This document shows, in pieces, positions 7,208-16,100 of a stretch of DNA of 39,548 nt; the stretch's first letter is position 1; every line of letters begins with the position of its first letter. The stretch is from Pirellula sp. (lineage in GTDB: Bacteria > Planctomycetota > Planctomycetia > Pirellulales > Lacipirellulaceae). The translations under genes and the position numbers were made by a program. Below the pieces are notes generated by a model. That model searched no databases. It had not been told where the DNA came from and worked only from the letters and a program-made list of their open reading frames with translations. Location: assembly GCA_013822725.1 (NCBI GenBank), contig PNKX01000006.1, positions 1-39,548 of the forward strand. The letters are read 5' to 3'.

Positions 7208-7527
7208 TTTTCAGAAGTCTAAGTCTCCATTGGACTTAGCATTCTTATCTCAAGCATGTCGTTACCGACGGCAAAGAGGGAACTCGCGACGAGACATCCT
7301 CTTTTGTGAGATTTGGGACCCTCACAAAGCCAATGAGATGTCCACGATTGCTGGTCGTGAGACTGTCGCTACATGCAGTCGCTCAAACGGTTTCGAGCCT
7401 TTTGTGCCGACAAATCTGCATGTCGCAGCGCATCACCCCGTTGCTGACTGAGTAAGCAAGGCTTGCTATCGAAGTGACTTCGTTCCGATGTCGCGCGGTG
7501 CGTTGCCTCAGGGTCGCTGGTTCGAAC
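7166..7527 (+). repeat. 362-bp direct repeat, copy A (tRNA-headed)
   Basis: This unit matches 29019-29380 in order and total length, though with many substitutions. It starts with a tRNA-Met-like 3' half (to 7207). Then come a hairpin CTAAGTC/GACTTAG (7219-7225/7233-7239), a hairpin AAAGAGG/CCTCTTT (7273-7279/7298-7304) and a hairpin TTTGTGAG/CTCACAAA (7303-7310/7321-7328). It ends with a second T-arm-like segment (7505-7527) resembling the tRNA piece at its start. I see no coding frame conserved between the copies. Confidence 0.75.
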
Positions 7528-7733
7528 GCATTCGTTAATTGTTGCTGAAATCCACCTTTATGCTGGTCAGCCTTAATCGCGGGGTATTTCGACAAGGTAT
7601 TCTGGGCGCGGCGAAACAATAACGAGCCGTTTCTGGGAGCATCTAGCATTTGAAATAATGAACGCAATGAGTTGGCCTGCCCTTAAGGATCTAGCATATT
7701 TGATGGCGATCATGGGCTTTGCACCGCCAGCGT

Positions 7734-8048
7734 TCACTTCAAAAGCTTTTGGCCTTCGTTCTTAAGCTTGCCCGCGATACGTTCCGCCAACCCTGCAAGT
7801 ATCTCCGGCAGATCGACTTCAATTCTCACCGCATCTTCCGCTACGTCCAATCGTCCGGTGACTTTCTGACCAAGCGTCCCGGCTTCAAAATGAAGTCGAT
7901 CGCCTTCCCATCGCTCTTGGCAAGTCAACATTCGACCTAAACCGCCAGTGATCTGACTTCTCATGCGGCCGAACCCTTCATCGATGCGCCGTCGAGCTTC
8001 GGTTTTGCCGAGTTGGTGTGGGATGTTGACTGTGACAGGACGCGACAC
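7734..8048 (-). CDS. Polyhydroxyalkanoic acid system family protein
   Basis: This 104-residue protein has the layout of the PHA_gran_rgn family. VTVNIPHQLGKTEARRRID comes at the start, then FGRMRSQI, a beta-rich centre (ERWEGDRLHFEAGTLGQKV), and a final VDLPEILAGLAERI helix. Members are small proteins often found near polyhydroxyalkanoate or stress genes; their biochemical role is poorly defined. No PHA synthase is visible here, so a link to storage granules cannot be claimed. Confidence 0.8.
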   Translation of the reverse strand: MSRPVTVNIPHQLGKTEARRRIDEGFGRMRSQITGGLGRMLTCQERWEGDRLHFEAGTLGQKVTGRLDVAEDAVRIEVDLPEILAGLAERIAGKLKNEGQKLLK

Positions 8049-8072
8049 GATTCCACTCCTTGATTCACCGCT

Positions 8073-8500
8073 TCAAACTAGTGCAACTTCCACCGGCAGG
8101 GTGTAATGAATTTGATAGTCGTTGTTATCAACACAATGGTCACTTGGCTGACTGCGACCTAGACTGTCCGTCGCGCGAGATGATACTTGACATGTGCCCT
8201 TGACGCTTGGGGGGTGCCACTGAAATTCCCATAACCGCCACGTTTAGGGCACTGACTCGCCGAGTAGTCGGGCCTCTTGCCAGTGCTGCCCACCGTCGTC
8301 GCTCATTTCGACCATGGCGATGTCCGACTCTCCCGCCCAAGCCGCGCCAAACACGCGATAGGGCGTTCCACGCGAGACTCGCTCGCCCAGAGACGGACGA
8401 GCGATTTGAGATTTTACTTGCACGTGAGTGAGCGGCACATTGACTGGCTCGCCTGCGAATCGATCCCAGCGAGAATACTCAGCCGTCTGCCAGCGTGAAA
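8073..8500 (-). pseudogene. Remnant of a sulfite-oxidase-type molybdoenzyme (C-terminal part)
   Basis: The minus strand encodes the C-terminal Mo-cofactor dimerisation domain of sulfite oxidase in two frames. The first runs from about 8500 to 8244 and shows YSRWDRFAGEPVNVPLTH, GAAWAGESDIA and DGGQHWQEARLLG. It then hits a stop at 8244. The homology resumes in another frame with RLWEFQWHPP, SSRATDSLGRSQPS and IHYTLPVEV, ending at 8073. The N-terminal molybdopterin-binding domain with its ligand cysteine is absent and the frame above about 8500 is closed. It is therefore a truncated and frameshifted relic. Confidence 0.75.
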
Positions 8501-8599
8501 CGGTCGATCAGTTACTTCGATACTGTCGATCGTGACTACCGTTCGCTAACAAAATCATCATGCCATGGTAACCGCCGCGCACGATCGTTACCAAGCCGG

Positions 8600-8746
8600 C
8601 TAGGGCGCCCTGCGGCCTTGAAGCAAGTTGACGACAAATACGATGAGTGCAACTACCAAAAGAATGTGGACCAAATTGCCTGCCACGCCAAATCCAAGTC
8701 CCAAGGCCCACATGATTAGCAGGACAAGTAGTACGGTCCAAAGCAT
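8600..8746 (-). CDS. lmo0937-family small membrane protein
   Basis: From the ATG at 8746 the 48-residue product begins MLWTVLLVLLIMWALGLG. It continues with a glycine-rich turn (FGVAGNLVHILLVV) and a second helix ending in VNLLQGRR. This matches the lmo0937 family of tiny two-helix membrane proteins, widespread in soil bacteria and usually near stress genes. Their function is not established. The nearby DUF2892 gene and the downstream stress block fit the usual context. Confidence 0.85.
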   Translation of the reverse strand: MLWTVLLVLLIMWALGLGFGVAGNLVHILLVVALIVFVVNLLQGRRAP

Positions 8747-8810
8747 AACTCACCTCGTAAATTAAAAAAGAAGATGTCTCATACGACGACAGGGCACAAA
8801 GCCTGACTGA

Positions 8811-9275
8811 TTACGCTTCAGCTGCCCGCAACGCCTTTTCAGCAAATTTGTTTCCACGATCGCGCTTATCCGGATGAATGTCGGCGAAATCGCCACGTAA
8901 CGCCTTCAGCGCATATCGTTCGTAGTCAATTTCTGAGGCGGTGCGGAACCCAAGCCTTCTAAGCACCGGCAGCGGCGGGCACCAACCCTGCACCGCATGT
9001 TGCAACAGAAAGGCGCCAACGACGGCCGGTAATGCCAACCACCGACGATTGACCGTGACTCCCAAAGCAAGGCCGATGATTGAAGCTGTTGCCGCATTTG
9101 CTTCGATCGCCCGTTCGACATCCCATTCAGCATCAAGCTCTTCAAGGCGCCGGGCGATCGCCGTCGGACCAGCTTGCTTCAGTCGCGAAATGTTTTCTTC
9201 CGTCTGACGACGAATTTGTTCATTCACAGCAGCACAAGTTTGATTTGGGACGCGCTTGACAGTAGTCGGCAACAT
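8811..9275 (-). CDS. DUF2892 (YgaP-TM-like) membrane protein
   Basis: The ATG at 9275 is preceded by GGAGAG, a good ribosome binding site, and gives 154 residues. The N-terminal half is a charged helix (RLEELDAEWDVERAIEAN). A membrane hairpin follows (ATASIIGLALGVTV and LALPAVVGAFLLQHAV) with the family signature QGWCPPLPVLRRLGFRT. A C-terminal ERYALKALRGDF segment closes it. The TM domain belongs to the family found at the C-terminus of YgaP-type rhodaneses. The role is unknown; the company is stress-related. Confidence 0.8.
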   Translation of the reverse strand: MLPTTVKRVPNQTCAAVNEQIRRQTEENISRLKQAGPTAIARRLEELDAEWDVERAIEANAATASIIGLALGVTVNRRWLALPAVVGAFLLQHAVQGWCPPLPVLRRLGFRTASEIDYERYALKALRGDFADIHPDKRDRGNKFAEKALRAAEA

Positions 9276-9744
9276 GGTCTCTCCTTCGATGGAACCAGCA
9301 TGACGTCGATTGTGTATTGCTATGCAAACTACGTGCCGTTTTCCGTGGTCGGCTGGCAACGATGTGACCGTTGACGAAGCCTCCGGGTCTTACGCCGCAT
9401 CGCTCCGCGATCACTCCTGCGGATAACGCGCGCGATGAAACTTTACAAAGGTGCTCCGTCACTCACCGGCTAGCAAGAGCCAGTAGCATTGATCAAGAAC
9501 AGCTAGCCGAGCTGCTCGGCAAGCGCGACAATGATGCCTTCAGGCCCACGATAGCTGGTGCGTGTCTTCGTGCTGCATTTCGCCGAGGAGCTCAGCCCCG
9601 TGAGCGCGCACGCGTGCTAATGGCGTCAGTATATAACGGAGGCTGGTTGGCATTGGTCATCGGAGGCGCCTTGAGCGTGTTTGCAGTTTCTGGTCGCTGG
9701 TCGAACGGCGCGCGAATGAGGGCAAAGCGGTCAAAAGAACCTAC
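9276..9744. other. Intergenic stretch, no convincing gene
   Basis: This part lies between the leftward YXWGXW gene's 3' end and the start of the DUF2892 gene. It should contain the DUF2892 promoter. A plus-strand frame from ATG 9620 encodes a short hydrophobic segment (WLALVIGGALSVFAV). It then runs antisense into the YXWGXW gene, so I do not call it. Confidence 0.35.
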
Positions 9745-11376
9745 TTATGGCGCGTCCTTACCCTTTGCTTGTTTTTCAGTTTTGCCCTGCGGTTTATCTT
9801 TCTTTCCGCCCTGAGATTTAGCTCCTTCACCACCCCGCTCGCGCTTTGGGGGGTTATTATCCGTTAGCGGTTGCTTCCCGTTGTCGCCCTTTGGCTTCGC
9901 TCGTGTGTTTCCAGCATCTCGATTTGACGCGTCATTAGGCACCCTTCGGACATTCTCCGCGCGAGTTCCCGGCGCGTTTCCCTTGGTTCGAGGCTGAGGT
10001 TGAACTCGAAGGTCTGGCTGGCGGGCTTCGTGCCGTTGCGGAGGCGCTAGGTCGCCGCGAAATTGATCGATAGGCGGCGCCGCGTACGGGGACTTCGAAA
10101 ACGTGCGTCGCTCTGGTCCCTGCGAATCGTCTGGGCCCGCTCCACGCGACCGCTGTGGATTAGCTTCGAGCTGTTGACGCTGCTGTAGGTATTTACGATA
10201 GTCGTGCCCACGTTGGCTGTAGGATTGGCGCTCGGCGTCATCGACCTGCTGCAATCGCACTCGCGCGTTCTTTCTCTTGGCCATTTCGTCCAATTGGGAT
10301 GCCATGGACATGTTTTTGCGTTGGGATGCCTCGACTTGGCTCGCTAGCGCTGCTTGCGCTGCCCAATTGCGTGGCGGCCGGGCGTTTTCGTTGTCCCGCC
10401 GATTTTCATAATTAGTCTGGGCCCGTTGCTCCCACCCACCTTCGTCCCGATGCTGCCAGCGCTGGTTGACGTAGATCGGATCATATCCACGTTTGTTGGA
10501 TTGATAGGAAAACCAAGGGGAGTAGCCGGCATCGGCGTACTTGGAACCGTAGTAGTCGCCAAAGTAGTAATGGCCATGACTGGGGCGCAGGAACAAATGG
10601 CTAATAAACACGCTTGAGTTAATGACCGTCGACGGCGAGTAAGAGTAGCCGCGCTGGTTGCGTATTCCTTGGTTGAAATACACCGGCGCGAAAACGACGC
10701 CGCGACGCCGTACCGAGTAATCGTAGTAACCGTCGACGAACACATAGCCGCCCGGCGTCCATACATAGTGGGCGGGGACCCAGTCCCAATTCTGATTCCC
10801 TGGCGCCCAGTATCCGGGTTGCCAAGCGTATCTATTCTGTTGCCAGATCCAGCAACCCGGCAACCAGACATGGTCGGCGGAAGGGGATTCAATGTTAGGG
10901 CCGGCTTCCACGGTTGCTGGCGGCTCCGGGAGATATTCGATTTCGCTGACTGCAGCGTCGGCCCAATATCCCGAAATCCATTGCGATCCCTGTTCGACCG
11001 GCGACCAATACCCGGGTATCCACTGACGGCCCGGTGGAAGAGCGCGCCAGATACCGCTGATCCACAGAAAGTCATTTCGCTCGTCATCCCAGCTCCAGTA
11101 ACCAGGGATCCACGCCACATCCGGACCTTCTGGCCGTTGAGCAGGGGCGACCTCTTCGATTGGTTCAGGCGGCGCCTGCGAAATGACAATACCCGGCTCG
11201 GGATCGAATAGCACTGTTTCTGCAAACGCTTCGTGCAGCGGACCGCGAGTGAGCACCTCCACTCCGTCTATGTTCTCCGCAACCGGTTCCTGCGCAGCCA
11301 CAGGTCGGTTGGACCCTGTTGAGCCAAAAACGGCCAAGGTGACTAGCAGGGACCATCGGGTATAAACTGGGCTCAT
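9745..11376 (-). CDS. Secreted YXWGXW-repeat protein
   Basis: Starting at 11376 the protein (543 residues) has a signal peptide (MSPVYTRWSLLVTLAVFGS). It then carries repeated aromatic units of the W(I/L/Q)PGYW type: WIPGYWSW, WIPGYWSP, WISGYWAD, WLPGCWIW, WQPGYWAP and WVPAHYVW. This is the YXWGXW repeat arrangement of envelope proteins. A Tyr-rich middle (around residues 210-300) is followed by a long, very polar C-terminal half rich in Arg, Gln, Asn, Lys and Gly, ending GKTEKQAKGKDAP. It is probably exported, with a disordered basic tail. The function is unknown. An ATG at 11523 would add 49 residues ahead of the signal peptide and is rejected. Confidence 0.8.
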   Translation of the reverse strand: MSPVYTRWSLLVTLAVFGSTGSNRPVAAQEPVAENIDGVEVLTRGPLHEAFAETVLFDPEPGIVISQAPPEPIEEVAPAQRPEGPDVAWIPGYWSWDDERNDFLWISGIWRALPPGRQWIPGYWSPVEQGSQWISGYWADAAVSEIEYLPEPPATVEAGPNIESPSADHVWLPGCWIWQQNRYAWQPGYWAPGNQNWDWVPAHYVWTPGGYVFVDGYYDYSVRRRGVVFAPVYFNQGIRNQRGYSYSPSTVINSSVFISHLFLRPSHGHYYFGDYYGSKYADAGYSPWFSYQSNKRGYDPIYVNQRWQHRDEGGWEQRAQTNYENRRDNENARPPRNWAAQAALASQVEASQRKNMSMASQLDEMAKRKNARVRLQQVDDAERQSYSQRGHDYRKYLQQRQQLEANPQRSRGAGPDDSQGPERRTFSKSPYAAPPIDQFRGDLAPPQRHEARQPDLRVQPQPRTKGNAPGTRAENVRRVPNDASNRDAGNTRAKPKGDNGKQPLTDNNPPKRERGGEGAKSQGGKKDKPQGKTEKQAKGKDAP

Positions 11377-12004
11377 AGTTTTCGCCTTTCGGGAAGGTAC
11401 AAAATATATGCTGCGAAGGTGGTGACCTAACAACGATTGGATAACGGTCACTTCATGGGTCGCGTGGTCGCTGAGCGGATCCGCAAAGTTCTTGGCGAGC
11501 GAGAATCGCGCGGTATGCCGCAATAGACCAATGACTTAACTACAGCGGTTCCAGCGCTCACATTGGTTGCAATTGGCTCGCACAGCGTCTGTTCGACTCG
11601 CGTCGCATTTACCAGTCCTTACCGTAAAAGCTCGACTAACTCACAAGATTTGACGTGCAAGAGCCATGCCGAAATCTGAGACGTCATCACATCACGCTAG
11701 TGTAAGCATTGGAGGCATATTTCGCTCATTAGGTTGATGAGAGTGGTGAACAACCGGATTGCACCTACCTCCAACGCATGGACCAGGAATCGATTGCAGC
11801 CTCCGACGGGGCCTACGGCAGACCCGGTGGCTGCTGCATAAATGGGGCGAGTAAATCTGACGCAAATCTGACGCAGATCCGGTCGCATTGAATCCGAATA
11901 TCGTCCCGATTAAGCGGGGCAGTGTGATCAGTGAAATGCCGCGAAATGGCGACTCATCCGGGCAGTGTCCAGTGAGTGTTCCTATAAATTGCGGGTGGCC
12001 CTTC
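11377..12004. other. Intergenic stretch between YXWGXW gene and tRNA fragment
   Basis: I see no gene here. It should contain the promoter of the leftward YXWGXW gene. The only notable structure is the 11-bp tandem repeat at 11854-11875 described separately. Confidence 0.4.
11854..11875. repeat. Tandem 11-bp direct repeat near the attachment site
   Basis: AATCTGACGCA occurs twice head to tail. It lies 130-150 bp from the tRNA-Leu fragment, a position where tyrosine recombinases often have short directly repeated arm-type binding sites. That role is an inference. Confidence 0.4.
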
Positions 12005-12061
12005 TTGGACTCAAAATCCAGTGACCGCAAGGTCGTGTGGGTTCAAGTCCCTCCTCCGGTA
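12005..12061 (+). tRNA. 3' half of tRNA-Leu(CAA), probable attachment site
   Basis: The sequence covers an anticodon arm (TTGGA, loop CTCAAAA with anticodon CAA at 12012-12014, TCCAG) and a long class-II variable arm (GACC-GCAA-GGTC). It continues with a T-arm (loop TTCAAGT, one mismatch in the stem), an acceptor strand CTCCGGT and A. The 5' half (expected ACCGGAG) is missing upstream, and no CCA is encoded. A tRNA 3' half directly beside an integrase gene is the normal trace of site-specific integration. Confidence 0.75.
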
Positions 12062-12077
12062 CTTACAGGGTAACGAC

Positions 12078-13094
12078 TTACGTCGATTGCTCTTCTTCGA
12101 CGCATCGCTCTTTTGCGTCTCTGCTACCTAAGTTGCTACCTGCGACCCGCCAAAGTTCATCGGCGGTCGCTTGGGCATTTACGCCAACGTAGAACTTCAT
12201 CGTCGTGGACACGTCTGTGTGTCTCATCAACTCCTTCAACACCGGCGGCATGACGCGCCGCGACCAACGGAAGCCGAAGCTGCGTCGTAGGTCGTGAGCG
12301 CTGGCGAACTTCGCCACTTTCACCGGCTTGCCGTCTTCGAGCTTGGTGCGCTCCCCGACGATGATTCCGGCCTTTTCCCCAATCTGTGAGATGATCGGGC
12401 CGACGGCGTCGCGGCTGGGAGAGTAGGGCAGGGCGTCTCGGTTGAGCGGATGGAACACTCGCCCACGTCGAGCTTCCTTCGGCACGGTGTCGAACAATTC
12501 AGCGAACTCCGGCGCCATGGGCAGCAGCCGGTGAGTGTTAGCCTTTTCGGCCGATGCGTCGATTCGCAGCATCGGGTGCCGCTGGCTGTAGTCGACCACA
12601 ATCGCGTCTGGCCCGTCGTCCCACCTGAGGACGAGCGACTCAGTGAGACGCAAGCCGGATGCGTCCAGGCCCTTGAGATAGGACTTCCACGACTCGGCAG
12701 CCGCTTCGCCTACCACCTTGGGAACCGCGGCGAGCATTCGGTCGAACTCTTCGCCGCTGACCGCCCGACCGCGGGCGCCCTTCGATTGCTTGATGCGATC
12801 GAACTCGGGGAGCTTCAATAGTAGCCCTTGCCGGTGAGCCCAGCGAAACGCGACCTTGAGTTGCCGTAGGTGACGGGCCACGGTCGCCGCCGATAGATGC
12901 TGGCCTCGCAATGCCGTGACGAACGCTGTCAACTTGGCCGTGGTACAATCGGCCAGCCGCTGCGGTGCGACCGTCCGCTCGAATACGTTCAGAGTCGCCG
13001 ATACCTCAGCACGAAGTTGTTGGAGAAGACCTTCAAGCGTAGTCCGCGACGGTAACTCCAGGACGCAGTCTTCGAGCCGTGCCCCAGCGAACAA
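12078..13094 (-). CDS. Tyrosine recombinase (integrase), N-terminally short
   Basis: This 338-residue product contains a core-binding domain (about residues 20-95, with TAKLTAFVTALRGQHLSAA). The catalytic domain has the Arg in SGLRLTESLVLRW, a candidate Lys, HDLRRSFGFRW supplying H-x-x-R, LMRHTDVSTTMKFY supplying the second His, and the nucleophile Tyr. All five key positions appear present. The only available start is a TTG at 13094. The frame closes about 85 bp further upstream, so the usual N-terminal arm-binding domain is missing or decayed. It lies 16 bp from the tRNA-Leu fragment, its likely target. Confidence 0.85.
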   Translation of the reverse strand: MFAGARLEDCVLELPSRTTLEGLLQQLRAEVSATLNVFERTVAPQRLADCTTAKLTAFVTALRGQHLSAATVARHLRQLKVAFRWAHRQGLLLKLPEFDRIKQSKGARGRAVSGEEFDRMLAAVPKVVGEAAAESWKSYLKGLDASGLRLTESLVLRWDDGPDAIVVDYSQRHPMLRIDASAEKANTHRLLPMAPEFAELFDTVPKEARRGRVFHPLNRDALPYSPSRDAVGPIISQIGEKAGIIVGERTKLEDGKPVKVAKFASAHDLRRSFGFRWSRRVMPPVLKELMRHTDVSTTMKFYVGVNAQATADELWRVAGSNLGSRDAKERCVEEEQST

Positions 13095-13196
13095 GAGCCT
13101 GCATTCTGCAAGCGCCGTTGTCTCAAATGGGCTCGCTGAGCTCTCTGTGCGCTCGCAGAAAAGTCAGGAAAGGCGCCCCGTGATGACCGTGGCGCG

Positions 13197-16100
13197 TCAG
13201 GGGCTAATCGGCTGGGAAATTCTCAAATAGGCGAATAAGTCAAGCAGCTGCTGATCGCTTAACTCCTGAAGCAGGTTTTCGGGCATGAGACTGAGACCTA
13301 CGGCCGCCAATTCTTCCACATCTTTACGCTCCACGCGGATGTCCTCGCCTGCCTTGCCGCGCATGGTAATGATCTGCGTGTCCTCATCGGTCACGAAGCC
13401 GGATAAAGTACGGCCATCGACCGTCAGCACGTTGACGTACTCGAATCCCTCGCGAATCTCCGCGTTGGGATCGATCACGCTAGTCAAGAGCGTCTCCAGG
13501 TTGCCGCGCTGATACGACGTCAGGTCGGGACCGACCTGGCCGCCCTTGTGGAACAACTTGTGGCACGCGGCGCAGCGCTGGGTGAAGATCGCCTCGCCCG
13601 CATAGGGATTGCCAGATCCCTCGGCCAGGACGGCGCGGACCTGCTCGATGCGTTGCTTGAGATCGGCCTGGTCGCGGCCGTCGCCTTCGCCCAAGTGCTG
13701 CCGGGCCAAACCGGCGACGCTCGGGTCCGGATGCCTTCGGAGTTGGTCGGCCACGTCGGCGGGAATGTCCGTCGGGGCGATGCTGCCGCTTTCCATTCCC
13801 TCCACCAATTGACGCGTCCGTTCGACGCGACTGAGCATCACGTCGAAGAACGCGGGGCGGACTTCTTCCGAAAATGCGGGGAACTCCTTCAGCAGCCGCG
13901 CGCCGATCGCCGGGTCGGTGAAGGCGGAGACCGCCGTCAGCGCGGCCCGTTGCAACTCGGCGTTAGCGGTCGAGACCGAGACCTTCAGCAAGGGCTGAAG
14001 GCTTTCGGGGGCCTTGATTTCTCCCAGGGTGCGCGCCACGGCGATCCGCTCGGCGGTGGGGGCTTTGTCGTTTTCGAGCAGTTTAGTCGCCTCGCTCGTA
14101 GCGGCGGCGTCGCCCAGCCTCAGACGCAGTTCCAGCGAGGAGCGGCCGCCTTCTTCCAAAGCCCGGGTGAGGCTGTCCGGCAGTCCGACCATGCGGCGTC
14201 CGGCATAAGCCTGCTCGAACCCCTTGAGCAACTGGTCCACTTGCTCCTGTTCCTTGCACAGCTCCAGCAATCTCGCGCACTGCTGCAAGTCTTGGTTCTT
14301 TCCCTTGAGGGCCAGCGCTCGCATCAGGCGCCCCAGAATGTGCGTTACGACCATCGGGCGCTGACGAAACTGCGGGGATTCGAACCTCGCCATGACGGCC
14401 TCGCGATTGCGATCGAGATTGACCTCGAAGACCCACCAGCACAAGAGCGGCACATAGGGATCTTCAAGGTCTTCGTCATGCTCTAGCACGGCGCTCACCA
14501 GCGCCAACGCCTGGTCGATGGGCAGCCGCCTGGCCGAGCCGGCCATTTGCGAGCGCACCTCGGCGTCTTTTTCAACGGCGGCCTGAAGGAGAACGGCTTG
14601 AAACAGTTCTTGAGGAACCTGCGTCGGCCCGTCCTGCAGCTTGCCCAGGCTGTCCACAAGTGCAATGGTCGACCGTTTGTGGGCAAAGCCCACGTCGTCG
14701 CAGATCAATCGGACGACCCAGTAGCGCACGGGCGCATGCTCGTGCCGCAAGGCGGCCAGGGCCGTTTCGTGATCCAGCCCGTGCGCCTGATACAAAGCCC
14801 AGAGCGCGTTGAGCGATTGCAAGCCTGATCCCTCTTCGACGAGCCGCCGCAACTTGGGCGCCGTGGCGGGGTCCTTACGCTCGCCGAGCAGCCTCACCGC
14901 CGTGTGCCGATGCCAGCGGTTCGGATGGCCCAGCAGGTCGATCAACTGATCGGTCGACAGGTCATGCAAGTTGAGATTCTGCTCTAGCTTCTCCTGCTTG
15001 CCGCGTAGCCGGTAGATGCGCCCGGTGGTGGGATCAATCTGGCTTTGATAGTGCTGGCCGTGCGCGATGTAGTGCTCGTAAAAGTCGGCCACCATGATCG
15101 AACCGTCCGGGGCGTTGCCAATATAGACGGGCCGAAAGGCGAAGTCGTCCGAAGTCAGCACTTTGCCGATGTCGGTGGTCGTGAACGTGGCGCCCTTGGG
15201 GAGGCGCTTGCTGGCGATCACGAAGTTGTGCAGCGGCTCCACGCTGAAAAACGAGTTGTGGTATTTCTGCGGGATCGCTGTGGACTCCACCAGCGTGGCG
15301 AAATGCGTGAACCGCGGGATTTCCTGTTCGCTCTCCATGTGCGGCAGGTCGCCGAAGGCGAAGGGATTGCGCGGCGGCCCGAACTTTTCCGGCGTCGTGC
15401 CTTGCATCAAGTGCATGCCGCCCTGCATATAGTGCCAGCCGCGAGTCATGCCGCCGTTATTGCCCGTAAACAGTCGGCCGACGGAGTCCAGCTCCAGGCC
15501 GAAGTTGTTGCCCCCTCCTTCGGCGAAGATCTCAAACCGGCGAGTCTCCGGATGATAACGCCACACCATGCAGCCTTGGAAATAAACGCCCGGAGAGTTG
15601 GGCGGATCAATTCCGGGCCGTCTCACATGGCAACTCGTGGTGCTGCCCTGGGCGCCGTAAAGCCAGCCATCCATCCCCCATACCAGTCCGTTGGCGACTG
15701 AGTGGGCGTCTTCCAGGCCGAATCCTTCCAGGTGGACCACGGGAGGCCCGTCGGGAATGTCGTCGAAGTCCTGATCGGGATAGAACAACAGGTACGGCGT
15801 ATGCATCACCCACACGCCACCTCGGCCGGGAAGCGCAGCGTTGGCCATGTTCAGGCCGTCCTGGAAGACCTTGTGGCGGTCGTATTTTCCGTCACCGTCG
15901 GTGTCCTCGTGAATAGAAATCACATCGCGCCCCCGATCGTGATTGGGCGGAGGCGGCGGCGTCTTGTCATAGTGCGACCGGTAATACTGGTCGCGGCTGA
16001 TCATCTTCACGCCGGCGGGATAGGGATATTGCCGATACTGAGATACCCACATTCGTCCGCGAGCGTCGAAGCTGAAGTGGGTCGGCTGGGCGACCAACGG

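Noticed and set aside
7266..7330. CRISPR-like repeat structure
   Set aside because: There are only single hairpins and no regular direct repeats with spacers; no cas genes are present.
7661..7768. 35-residue hydrophobic plus-strand peptide before the PHA-type gene
   Set aside because: It overlaps the end of the oppositely oriented PHA-type gene, and no conserved pattern is visible.
9371..9814. 147-residue plus-strand frame
   Set aside because: It runs antisense into the secure YXWGXW gene, and most of it has the composition of a chance reading. Only a short hydrophobic stretch looks protein-like.
10344..11225. Long open frame opposite to the YXWGXW gene's reading frame
   Set aside because: It is a shadow of the strongly biased YXWGXW gene; its sequence is Arg/Ser-rich without domains.
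13548..14486. 312-residue plus-strand frame
   Set aside because: It is antisense to the HEAT-repeat part of the PVC cytochrome gene, and its Arg/Gly/Gln-rich composition mirrors that gene.
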